A stretch of DNA of 64,000 nucleotides from NCBI RefSeq assembly GCF_002288925.2, contig NW_022098031.1:2897117-2961116 (forward strand). The letters are read 5' to 3'. Below the pieces are notes generated by a model that was given only the letters and a program-made list of their open reading frames with translations, was not told the origin of the DNA and did not search any database. The first letter of the stretch is position 1. Each line of letters starts with the position of its first letter. This document shows positions 1 to 10,508 of the stretch, piece by piece. The stretch is from Delphinapterus leucas. Taxonomy: Eukaryota; Chordata; Mammalia; Artiodactyla; Monodontidae. Both the position numbers and the translations under genes were made by a program.

Positions 1-465
1 GAGTACTTTTTTTTTCCCACCATAAGAAACACTATTCATGCTTTGACGATCATATCAATGCCCAGCTGAGAATACATAGTCCATAGTCGTGAAAACACAA
101 CAGTGAAAACAGTATGGCATGCATGACTTGAGAGAAGTGGCAGATAGCCAATGGCTGACATCTTTGTAAAATGTTTGGTACCTTTCCAAACAATGGCATC
201 GAGTTGTCCCCCAGGACTGTCCTCCTATGTTAGAACTTGGCTCCTTCTGTGTGTATGTGTGTATGTGTATAAGCCTTTGCAAATGTGTTCTATATATATG
301 TATTCAGGGGTATACAGAAGAACAATGTTGAAAGGAAACACAAGAAATCAATAACCAAGAATGGGAATGGGAATCTCAGAGGGAAAAACGAATATATATC
401 TTTTATTAAAACACTTCTTTTAATTTCAGTTTTTCTTTTTAATACAATATACACGTACATTTGTC

Positions 466-745
466 ACTTGGTATCTGTGGGAGATTGGTTCCAGGACCAA
501 AATCCATGGATGCTCAAGTCCCATAGTTGGCCCTCTGCCTCTGTGAGTTCCACATCCAGGGGCTCAACCAACCATGGATTGTGTATGGTTGACCCTTGAA
601 CAACACGGGTTTGAACTACGCGGGTCCAGTTATATGCAGATATTTAGAAACGTGTGGATCCACTTACATGCAGATTTTTAAAATATCCATGCATAGGTGG
701 ACCTGCACAGTTCAAACACGAGTTGTTCAAGGGTCAACCGTATTA
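466..745. mobile_element. Tigger/MER2-type DNA transposon relic
   Basis: 585-742 is bounded by inverted copies of GGTTGACCCTTGAACAACA (587-605, and its complement at 721-739), the terminal repeat of Tigger-related MER2-type elements, enclosing a collapsed interior. 466-584 carries further Tigger-like interior sequence (GGGAGATTGGTTCCAGGACC), placed outside the left terminal repeat, so the copy is rearranged or two copies are nested. Confidence 0.7.
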
Positions 746-1327
746 CTTTTTAAATGGAGACAGTATTGGGTAAAAGCCCAAATTCCATTATGTATAGCAG
801 CTGTTTATTAATCCAACAACTGATATGTAAGTCCATGCAAGAGACATTTACAAAATAAAACAAAACTCTGAGTAATCGTTCAAGACATTTATATCTTTAC
901 TCTCCAGAGCATAGGGCCTGTCACTGAGCCTTCCTCATTGCAGACAAACACAATCCAGTGTGTTCCGGCTTTTACACTGCAATATGTCCTCTGGGTACAA
1001 ATTCAGGGATCTAGACAGGAGTGCTTTATACTACTATACATATAGCCTATAGTATAAAATTTACAGTGGCTTCTGAACTATTTAAGAATTATTCTTAGAC
1101 AAAAAATATGGGTTAAATAATACTGTTCTCTTCCAGTATTGTCTAAACAGTTCTCTAAAACCTGCTATTATTTTAAGAATCCCCTGACAACATCTATAAA
1201 AAATAAATATAGCCAATCCCAAATTCATTTGATTCTCCCAAAGTTAAAAAGATAAAGTTAATTCAAAAACAGTGTTAAAATGAATGCATTGTGAGTGAAA
1301 TGACTTACTTATATACTGTGGAAGGTA

Positions 1328-1402
1328 CTGGATTGGCCAAAAAATTCGTTTGGGTTATTGATGGTACGGAAAAACCCAAACAAACTTTTTGCCAACCCAA
1401 TA
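1328..1402. mobile_element. Mariner-type palindromic MITE, about 75 bp
   Basis: Arms GGATTGGCCAAAAAATTCGT and the imperfect complement of AACAAACTTTTTGCCAACCC enclose a short loop (ATTGATGGTACGGAA), so almost the whole element can fold into one hairpin. Flanking TA dinucleotides are compatible with Tc1/mariner target duplication. Confidence 0.75.
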
Positions 1403-1443
1403 TATTGCACAATAACTTTTATTCTTAAGATATCTCTTATTTA

Positions 1444-1650
1444 GGGCTTCCCTGGTGGCGCAGTGATTGGGGGGTCCGCCTGCCGATGCAGGGGACACGG
1501 GTTCGTGCCCCGGTCCGGGAAGATCCCACATGCCGCGGAGCGGCTGGGCCCGTGAGCCATGGGCGCTGAGCCTGCGCGTCCGGAGCCTGTGCTCCGCAAC
1601 GGGAGAGGCCGCAACAGTGAGAGGCCCGCGTACCGGAAAAAAAAAAAAAA
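1444..1650 (+). mobile_element. CHR-type tRNA-derived SINE (+)
   Basis: Full-length cetacean SINE starting GGCTTCCCTGGTGGCGCAG, with pol III A-box-like (TGGCGCAGTG) and B-box-like (GGTTCGTGCC) segments, ending in an A-tail. Flanks TCTCTTATTTA (1433-1443) and TCTATTATTTA (1651-1661) are a 10/11 target-site duplication. Confidence 0.93.
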
Positions 1651-2523
1651 TCTATTATTTAAATCATACCCAGTGAGCCCACATTTGCTCACTCTTGCTG
1701 TGTTAAGCTTTGCTGAGCAGATGGAAGAACTCCACGAAGAGCAGAGTGGTGAGGCAGGAACAGGCCCAAAGCCACCCGGTGGAAGTGAGCAGACTGATGT
1801 TGAGTGAAGGTGTCAGGACATATGGCAAAATAGCGGGAGCTTCCTCACCCCTCACTGCTGCTTCTAACACTGTTGTTCCCTAAGGCCAGGCACAATGCCA
1901 CATGTTTGCCTTTATTTCTGCTCCTACTCTGAGTATACTCCGGGGCACACTGAAGGATCTTCAGTAAATGTTAATATAACTGATGGTTTTTGCCATCATT
2001 TTTTGCGATCCTCAGCTGCTTTAACTGCTGTAAGGAGGCTACCAAGTCTTTTGAGAGACCTCTAGCTCATTTATAATATAGCTAAGAAACCCAAATCTAG
2101 AGAATTAACTGGCTGCTTAACTAATTGTCCAATAAATTGTGCTGAAGGAGACAGGGCACAAGAGTTTTTTATACTCCACAGTTAATCACTGTCAACCCCT
2201 CATTGTCTTGGAGCTGAAGAAAGTCTTACGTATGTGGGGCTGGGCATTGGTAACAATGAGAAATAAGAAAAGAAATAAGACTTGTAGCTTTTACTAATGT
2301 TTCCAACTTTACATGAAACAAAAGCCACTTTAACCACATTGTGATTCCTCATCAATGTGGATTTACGTTTGATTACCCAGCGTGCAGGAAAGTCCCACTA
2401 TTTAGTGACCTAAAGTCTGTATAATTTTGGAAATTTAAAGTTTGTGAGTCTGTTACTAAAATTATCCCATTTACTATATAAACATCTGTTTTAATATATC
2501 AAAAAAAATCAAAAGTGACTTAC

Positions 2524-2601
2524 ATTTGCTGAAAGTTGAGAAGTGAGAGTGGCAACTTTTTCTTGTGATGCAACAAGCTCTCTCCGTAGTTTATGGATTT
2601 G
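2524..2601 (-). CDS. NAV3: NAV3 internal exon, 78 nt, start of coiled coil (most 3' exon in window)
   Basis: The acceptor is TTACATTCAG before CAA ATC CAT, and the donor is GCAAAT|GTAAGT. It gives exactly 26 codons, phase 0 on both sides, starting QIHKLRRELVASQEKVATLT. Hydrophobic residues recur at heptad-like spacing (I, L, L, V, V, L, L), so together with the preceding AEEKAHSE this reads as the first turns of a coiled coil. Navigators carry coiled coils here, ahead of the C-terminal AAA+ domain. The expected continuation (AHLVAAFEK...) is not found between 1 and 2523, so the next exon lies outside the window. Confidence 0.93.
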
Positions 2602-4787
2602 CTGAATGTAATTTAAAAAAAAAATCAAATCAATATGGTAGTAGATTTTAACTTAAAACTAAGAATTCAATCCAAAAAAGCCAATACTATAATTAGCTCA
2701 TCCTACCCCCAGTAAATATACATATATATTTCTTCTGGGTCTTTTTATTTTTCTATCCATTTTTTTGTATGTTTATTTTTATTTCCTATACTTTGGCAAC
2801 TTCTCAGAAGCTGTAGAATATCCTGCAGTCACTGAAAGTTGGCTCCAATTCAACATTTAATGATTCCATATTTGAAAATAATTTTATTGGCTGGAGTTTT
2901 AATTCCTAACACTTAGAGAAGCCTTCCCAAGTCTTTGTTATAATGCCCTTTATTCAGTGAGTTACTATGAGCTCTGGGCAGAAATGCTGTTATAGATTAT
3001 CTATAGTTTCAAAAAAGGGGAAAAATCAGTAATACTGTAAAAACGGCTAGATAAACCATCAACATAAATACGCTAAAATGTTTTCCTGTTTGGTTAGGTC
3101 CACACTCAAATAAAACTGAACCAGAAAAAGATGAGAGTATATATCATACTTAAAATTTTAATTTAAGCACCTTCCACAGTTTAATCTGCATGTTTCATGT
3201 TTCCATGAAATACAGACAGTGATTAGTAAGGTTAAGATATTTATAAGCAACTGAGACTAAGTCTACAAGTATACTTCTGGTCTCAAGGGATTTTAGTTAC
3301 TTAGGTGCCAAACATTCTACTCTGATGATTCTCATTTCTTCAAAAACAAGTCTTCTATTGTAGTTAAACTTTCAAAACACTACCTTAGTTTGAAAGAGCA
3401 TTCTTGACACAGTTCATTAACTGTTTTTTTTTTTTTTTTTTTCCTACCCATTAGATTTTTGTGGAGAAGAAATGGTGGTAAATACTGAAAAGACTCTAAA
3501 AAAGAACTAAACTTTAAACTGGAATTAGAGACAGGGAACATTTACATAATTTTAGTAAATGTGATTCCATTTGACTCCTGTCCTTTAAAAAAAGAGATAC
3601 ACCCAGACCCAAAGAGCATTTGAGCTGCATTCAAATGATGATGACCGCAAATGGTTCCAGAAAGCAGAGAACATCTATTTTATTCTTAAAACAATACAAA
3701 TTCAAAGAGGCTTTCTCAAATTAATAGTCTCTATTACATGATCAGATTTCCTTTAAAATAGAATCTAGGAAACCTTAAAGTAATAAAAATCATTAAAAAA
3801 GAACCATAACCTACTATGGGGCATAAATAATTAAAGGGGAGGTGGATAACTACTAATACGGCAAACAGATGTGGTATTTCTATGCCTTAGTAGCTATACA
3901 TATTGCGGTCAGTGGTCGATTGCCATGTCCGTGAGATGTAAATAGTTGAGGTTTTTCAAAACCGTATTTACTCTTTGGTCTAGCAATTATAAAGATAAAA
4001 TTGATATAATTTATACTTTTTCAATTTTTTTAAAATACAGCACAAATTTTACTTTAAAAGTCTAATAAAATAAAACTTCAAAGGGCAGAATTCCTTTGCA
4101 GAGGCTGTTACCAATGCATTTTTCTTTGCTCATGGTAAAACCAATCAAATAGTCATTAGCACACCTTGAATAAAGGCCTAATTAAAGTCTCCCTGCTCTC
4201 CTTGGCCAGGACAGCTCTTATACAAAGGGAAAGAAAAATAATGTTCTCTCCAGGCTGCAATCTGATTTGTACGTGATTGCAATGAAATATTTGTGAAATG
4301 TACGTGATTAGAACAATATACTACACTATACATCAAGTGATTAGAAGCAGCAAAGTCCTGGCACCAAATAATAGATGGGCTGGGATACTGGTAAATTGTG
4401 TTGTGGCGGTCTAGTGCCTCAAATTCAATACTTGCCTTAATCCTATGCACTTAGTCTAACAGGCAGTGGGGGAAGAGACTATAATATAATAGACCACACA
4501 TTCATTCATTCATCCATCAAAGATTTGTAAGTGCTAGAGACAACTTATTAGATGTTGATTTAAGACTCCAAGCTAGAACATGAGAAAAGAGTTTGCTTCT
4601 AAAAACTTCGTTACATTTTCTTTTAAGAGGAAATATCCAAGACCATTTATCACTAGCTGGGTCACTTCTATTAGCAGTGTTGGAGAGTTATGAGTTGTAT
4701 CATAGAGCCCTCTAGTGGTCGAAACACTCATTTCATCATAAATGTAAACGAAAACAGTCAAATGTAAAAATACTACAAGGTTTTTAC
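2602..4787 (-). other. NAV3: NAV3 intron, 2.2 kb
   Basis: AT-rich unique-looking sequence with a T-run at 3423-3442. No gene, RNA or clear repeat recognised. Confidence 0.85.
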
Positions 4788-4811
4788 CTCTGAATGAGCC
4801 TTTTCTTCAGC
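4788..4811 (-). CDS. NAV3: NAV3 microexon, 24 nt (AEEKAHSE)
   Basis: A 24-nt exon encoding AEEKAHSE, phase 0 at both ends. It is preceded by a strong pyrimidine tract ending CTTTTACAG and followed by GAG|GTAAAA. It sits between introns of 5.6 kb and 2.2 kb, and its peptide is the link I expect between LYST and QIHKLRR in NAV3. Its size falls in the 3-27 nt microexon class, which is often neuron-specific and SRRM4-dependent in vertebrates. However, I see no UGC near the 3' splice site, the usual SRRM4 cue, in the roughly 30 nt upstream. Inclusion would add eight charged residues at the head of the coiled coil. Confidence 0.88.
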
Positions 4812-7656
4812 CTGTAAAAGAAAAAAAGGAAAAAGAATTTAACTATAAATAATTAGTGTCAATTCATTCTACAAGTATAAAAGAATAAAATAATTATACT
4901 GTGTATTTAAAATGTTATTTTGGTCTAACGTAAGAACATGGTAAAATATGATATTATTAAATTAAAACAGTAAAAACAGGAACCTGTAGGACTGCAAATG
5001 AATATTTCGTTATATATAAACCTAACGGTATTTTAAAAATATCAGTTATTTGATTTATGGATATGTACTATGTCTTGAAAGCAAAGGATAGAATTAAAAA
5101 ATGGTGTTACCCTAAGATCCAGACCATAAACAAAAAAAGGTATAAAATTATACTTTAAAAAATATGAGTGCAGAAAAAAATAATAGAGTAGATCTTTTTT
5201 TCATACAGATTTTAGGAAATTTATACTCTGAAATTACAGAGATTTTTAGCCAAGACCTAGGAGTCGGAAATTTATTCTGTGATATATAGATCATAAAGAA
5301 TGCCAAATAAGACTAGAGGAAAAATATTGACCTGTACTGACAACCACAGAAAATCTGCTGATTAGTTTCTATTTTATTTGCTTTTCTTAATGATAATTAA
5401 ATAAGTTTATTGGGCTCCAAGTCAGCAAAACATTAAAACCCCCAGTGGTAAGGCAGTGATAAAAGTGGCTGACAAACATCGGCTCCACAGATAATGGAAA
5501 TGAGCACTGCTGTAGGACCTTGAGGGGTGTTTTGGCCTCAGCTGTAGAAAACTCCTAGCTCTGTTTTTCTTCTTCACGTTGGGCTGCAAAATGCCAGAAA
5601 ATGAATTATGTGCGCCATTGTATTTGGGAAGCTCCCCCATTCTGGAAAAAGCTGGAGAATGCATAATATTGCTGAACATTACAAGTCTGTTCATTGCCTT
5701 GAGCAGATACAAAGCTGAAAAACAATCTCCTACCTCTTATCTCTCCTTTTGAGACATTTCCTGATTAATTGACACAGAAGTACCTAAACCATTTTTTATC
5801 TCTTCTTTTCCTCCAGAAAACATAAACTAAAACAAAGTAAAATAACCCTCAGGATATTTTTTATGCATAAGCATCTCTTTTAAACTGAATTTTTTTCTAT
5901 CTTATATTTTCTTTATTCCTAAAAAATATGTACAGTTATTAATATAGTGGTTAAATGAAGAGTGGTTAACTAGTAGAATCCTAATAGCCTTTATAAGAAA
6001 ACTGTTTTAAAAACAAATTCTCACATAAAGATTTAATGTTTTATATCTCAACTTTTTAAAGTGAAGATTCAATATTTTTAAGTTATAATAATTTCAATGT
6101 TTCATATAAAGTTTGATTTTTGAATCAGACAGAATGAAGGAATTTTAAGATAAAAATTTCATGGATCAAAAGCTGGAGGTTGTTTGCCTTGAGACATACG
6201 GCATGATTAACTTTGACTATTTGGTTTCCCTGGTATTTTGCATATTTACTGCCAGTTTATTCTGTCCAAATCCTGCTTCTAGGCTTGCTAGGATTATACA
6301 GAACTGATACTCAGTAAGTAACTTGCATATTGAAAAGAGCATTGTATGCTATTTAAAAAAAATAGTCAAGAAAGACAGTCATCACATTTTTTCATTAAAA
6401 AAGCCCTGAATAAGTTACACTAGTTACATGCATAACCATCACATATTAATTCTATATATACTGTACAGAATGACTTTCTCTTTGCTGACTTTTCAGAACT
6501 AACTTTTTCTTTAATCTTTGCCTTCTTTCATATCCTGTGGTTAGCAATACTGGGTAGGTGTTACCATAAAGTTGAAGCAATGAGCCAGAATATTACTACT
6601 TCTTTCAGTGGGTTAGGCATGGATTGATGACATTATGATGGAATATGATTACTTGCCATTTTTAAATGATGGTTTTGAAGCTGGCCCAATGTCCTCAAGG
6701 GTGGTAAACAATATAAAACACCTTGCCTAAATAAAAATATATTAGATGATTCTTTATTCTGTAAGCCATTACTTGGCCATTCATTCATCCTTTCAAATTT
6801 ACTAATCAAAAAATGTTTACTTTAGTATTAGCTATGTGTTAGGAAATATGCTGAAGGGCTCCACAATGAACTAACATAGCCCTCGCTCACTCTTATTAAA
6901 TCAATACAAATTAGATTCCAAGTACAAAACGGGTTCAATACAATTTTTAATATACAGACACTCAGAAAACATCTATTGCAAGGATCAAAATTTTAAATGT
7001 TTAACAGGACTAGACATACAAAGAATAAAAAGAGCCCTGGGTATTAAAAAAAAAATCACACAGCCTTCCTAGGTTATCTGTTTTCCCGACTTTTCATACA
7101 GATATGGATACTGAGGAGTATTTCTTTCCTGCAATAAATGCAACAGCACAATAATAACTAACAGTGCAAACTCAGCTTCAGTGTCAGGAAGAGAATTGGT
7201 GGAGGCTGGGTCTTGCCTGAATTCACACGCCAACATCGAAAAGGGGCGATGCTGTAAACCTGGAGGAATCTCATTTCCGTGTTGCTAGATATTCCAATTA
7301 CTTTCAAAAGGAACTGAGAAATTTGAATTTTTAGGTAAAACTCCATATTTTTTCAGTGTTGGCTTAGATTTAAAAACAAACACACAAACTCAAAGTTTGC
7401 CAAAGGTAACAGCTTGGCAGGTCAGATTGGCTCTGTGATTTCCAACCAGTGTGTAATCTCCCTGGATCTTTCTGCTCAAAAATTCTGTAAGATGATTTCA
7501 GCTTTATAACAAGGTACTTTGGAAAATTTTACCAAATTATAATTGGTAGAGACTTCAAGAGTTATATGTGAAGAAATAATCCTTTCAATTGGATTTATTA
7601 TATTGTAATTTGACAGGTAAATGTTCTTTACAACAAGTCATCTTTGTTAGTTTAAT

Positions 7657-7868
7657 TTTTTTTTTTTTTTTTTTTTTTGCGGTACGCAGGCTCTCACTGC
7701 TGTGGCCTCTCCCGTTGCGGAGCACAGGCTCCAGACGCGCAGGCCCAGCGGCCATGGCTCACGGGCCCAGCCGCTCCGCGGCATGTGGGATTTTCCGGAC
7801 TGGGGCACAAACCCGTGTCCCCTGCATCGGCAGGCGGACTCCCAACCACTGCGCCACCAGGGAAGCCC
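7657..7868 (-). mobile_element. CHR-type tRNA-derived SINE (-)
   Basis: Complement of the same SINE family: long T-run at the left, head complement GGGAAGCCC at the right. Perfect 9-bp flank TAGTTTAAT (7648-7656 and 7869-7877). The interior is slightly more diverged (GGGACTCCC-type changes). Confidence 0.92.
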
Positions 7869-8038
7869 TAGTTTAATATTTTTAATCAAAACATATAATT
7901 CTATAAGTTGCATAAATGATGGTGTTAAAGACTGTTTATATTTATGGTTAGGAAGAGCAGTATATTGCCTCATAATAGCAAATAGTGTCTAATAGTCCTT
8001 TAAAAAAATAATAATCTTTTTCCCCTAAACACTTTAAT

Positions 8039-8156
8039 TTTTTTTTTTTCCACACCGCGTGGCTTGCGGGATTTTAGCTCCCCAACCAGGGATTGAACCC
8101 AGGCCTCTGGCGGTGGAAGTGCAGAGTCCTAACCACTGCACGGCCGGCAAGTTCCC
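8039..8156 (-). mobile_element. Short tRNA-derived SINE, divergent subfamily (-)
   Basis: T-run, then a ruminant/cetacean-style body (CCAACCAGGGATTGAACCCA carries the complement of a B-box, CACTGCACGGCCGGCAAGTTCCC the head). About 118 bp, so older or shorter than the CHR copies. Only a weak TAATT flank is seen. Confidence 0.75.
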
Positions 8157-10455
8157 TAATTATTTTATGAAGGGATATCATGCACAACTGTGTTGCTTGC
8201 ACATGGCATAACTTCAAAAGGTGCAAATCACAAAGACTATGATATAAATGGTGCTCCCATGCAGTTTATAATTTTCTGTAATTTATGGTATGTAATGAAC
8301 CTTATCTTCTCTAACTATTGCAGAAATCCCTTGGGGCAGATGGGCTAGATCTGGCTGCTGTTTGCCAACTTTACGTTGCAGGTACAGTCCAAAGAAATTT
8401 AGCAACTTGCCTGATGTCACACAATAACTCCTGATAGAGTCAGGCAAAAATGTAAATCAACTGATCCTTTATCCTGAGTCCTTAAGGAGGCATGAAGAAA
8501 AATGATAAATTGACTTTTCACTTCATAGTTTGAAAAGCACTTTCACAGATATCTTTTCATTGCCAATTAACTATCAGTGCATGATAATGGGGGACTGGAG
8601 ACAGAAATGACTCCTCTATCACCTGCGATTTTTCTCTTTATTACTCCTCCATATATGCATTTATTTTAATTGTCTTACTACAGGCTGTCAGTTCAATTAT
8701 ATAATTTCCATCATTTCCAACAGAACTATTTAAATTTCTTAATTTCCTAATAATATCACCTTCTCATGTGATTTGATCACCTAATCCATTCTTTTCACAC
8801 TTAACATGAGGGTCTATTTCATCACATAAATATGTGTGTATAGTTTCTTTATTTTCATCTCTGTGCCTATTTCATATTGTACTCTTAATACTTCTCATTT
8901 ATACTTTCTAATTTATCCCTATTATTTTGACATCTGCTCCTATAAATCTATAATTTTTTAAATGTACCTCCTTTGTTCCCTGTAAACCTGTAATATCTAG
9001 TATAGCAGCCACAAGGCACGTGTCTATATAAATTCAAATTACTTAAAATAAAAGATGCACTTCCTTTGTCATACCACACACAATTCAAATACTCAATAGC
9101 CACATGTGACTAGTGGTTACTGTATAATCTAGTACAGGTATAGAATAACTTTATTATCACAGAAAGGTCTATTAGATTCTTGTATACTAATTAGCCATCT
9201 GTTTTTCCTCAACCCATGCTCTTTTTCTTCTTGAGTTTTTCTCAGGCTTCATGAAGGTAGTTTCTTATCCAAATATTGTTTTTTATATATTTAAAATATG
9301 ACTATAATGATGCTGCATCTTTTAATGTTATATAGAGACTTCAATTGCAAGGGTTTAAGTCAGAATATATCTCCCGTCAAGCAGTGGCATTGGCCCAATG
9401 GGAGGAACATGACATATTTCTTTGTGTTTTTTCCGATACATTTTTACATTTCTCACTTCTTTATCCGTTTGCCTAAAACAGCAGATTTATCTAAACGCTA
9501 ACAGTGATTTCATTATTCATAGAATCGATTGGCAATGTTAATCATTAAAAGGAGAAATGATAAGAAAAATATTGCCTCTGCCAATGATAGTCTGATCTTG
9601 AGTAACACTTTAAAGCAATAAATATAGAAAGAGGGCCATAACATTTGAACTTAATGAAAACGAATGAAAAAATTAGTATTGCCCTTAATGCTTAATTATT
9701 CAGTGACAGCTGAGGCTTTGAACTTTTCATGAACCTTTCGATACAGGATTAGGGATTATTCATAGTGCTCAAGACTCAGTGAGATTCATAAACTAAAATA
9801 TACCCTGCTCTAACCTAGGATGAAGGAAACTTTTCGTAAAACGTAACTGCCTGTAGACTTTTTGAAAATGATGAAATTTTAATAAGTGGACAGAAGACTC
9901 ATCTTGGCAAAAACAAAATATAATTTCACACATTGGGAAAATACGCTGATACACTGGCATTCCTCTCTTAAGAAATGAAGTTTTAAAAATCACACTCTTT
10001 CAGAAGATACAGTTTAAAAAGTCACCAAGCCTTTTACGCTTTTACCCTTTGGTGTGATCTTCTCAAAAAATGAACTTATGAAAGAAAATGGAGAAGATAC
10101 CATAGAACAATTACCAGTCATGGCTCAGGGAACCGAACAAGGAAAAGTGGTCAGTATTGTAAGATTATGGTGGATCATCATACATGGTTTCAGGGATTCC
10201 GAGTCATAGCCCATCGGGTTTTATGAGATTCAGTTTTCTATCCGCTCATTGATTACATTGAGTACATAAAGGTCAAGTGGAAGCACATACAAATGAGCCA
10301 TAGAAGGGCTGCGAGAGCACCCACCACCTTATCAGTATGCAGGAGCTTAGAGTATACCCTTATTTAATTGCGCGGCTTCTGTGTAAATGCCAGCCTATTT
10401 AACCATTTGTGTGCTTGGCAAAGGCAAAAGCGTTTTCTTAACAGTCAACACTTAC

Positions 10456-10508
10456 CGTAGAGTAAAGAGAAGAAGTGCTGGAGACCAGTGATAATGAAGA
10501 GCCATGAA
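10456..10508 (-). CDS. NAV3: NAV3 small exon, 53 nt
   Basis: The acceptor is TGCTTTCTTCAG before TT CAT GGC, and the donor is TCTACG|GTAAGT, a near-consensus 5' splice site. It gives two bases that complete Val with the previous exon, then 17 codons (HGSSLSLVSSTSSLYST), and exits in phase 0. It marks the end of the Ser-rich linker immediately before the coiled-coil segment. The downstream 24-nt microexon is also phase 0, so this exon can join either to the microexon or directly to the 78-nt exon without a frameshift. Confidence 0.93.

Larger units (their letters stand above)
1..2523 (-). other. NAV3: NAV3 intron (partial, continues below position 1)
   Basis: Non-coding, AT-rich. It contains a Tigger-type DNA transposon relic (about 466-745), a mariner-type palindromic MITE (1328-1402) and a CHR-type SINE (1444-1650). 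I found no further NAV3 exon. Confidence 0.8.
4812..10455 (-). other. NAV3: NAV3 intron, 5.6 kb
   Basis: Contains a CHR-type SINE (7657-7868), a second tRNA-derived SINE (8039-8156) and MIR-like debris around 8380-8580. The block 10100-10400, just upstream of the donor side of the 53-nt exon, is richer in CpG and G+C than its surroundings and is a candidate conserved non-coding element. Everything else is AT-rich and featureless. Confidence 0.85.

Noticed and set aside
1981..2010. Short TGATGGTTTTTGCCATCA hairpin resembling MADE1
   Set aside because: Only about 20 bp, without the MADE1 terminal repeats. Too short to call a transposon.
3423..3442. T20 run as a possible SINE tail or minus-strand A-tail
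   Set aside because: No SINE body or duplication adjoins it, so it is probably a simple homopolymer.
4178..4450. 90-codon minus-strand open frame
   Set aside because: Composition gives no protein-like pattern, and the known NAV3 peptide passes directly from the 24-nt to the 78-nt exon.
5422..5712. 96-codon minus-strand open frame between the 24-nt and 53-nt NAV3 exons
   Set aside because: No recognisable protein, no splice sites in matching phase with NAV3, and the length is within chance for an intron of this size.
7702..7868. tRNA gene-like A- and B-box motifs
   Set aside because: They belong to tRNA-derived SINEs. No cloverleaf with anticodon arm and acceptor stem can be completed.
7647..7973. 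Arg/Pro-rich open frames across CHR SINEs (also at 1441-1807, 18068-18403, 46554-46888, 62039-62224)
   Set aside because: They are translations of the G+C-rich SINE body on either strand, repeat almost identically at five unrelated places, and lie wholly within transposon boundaries.
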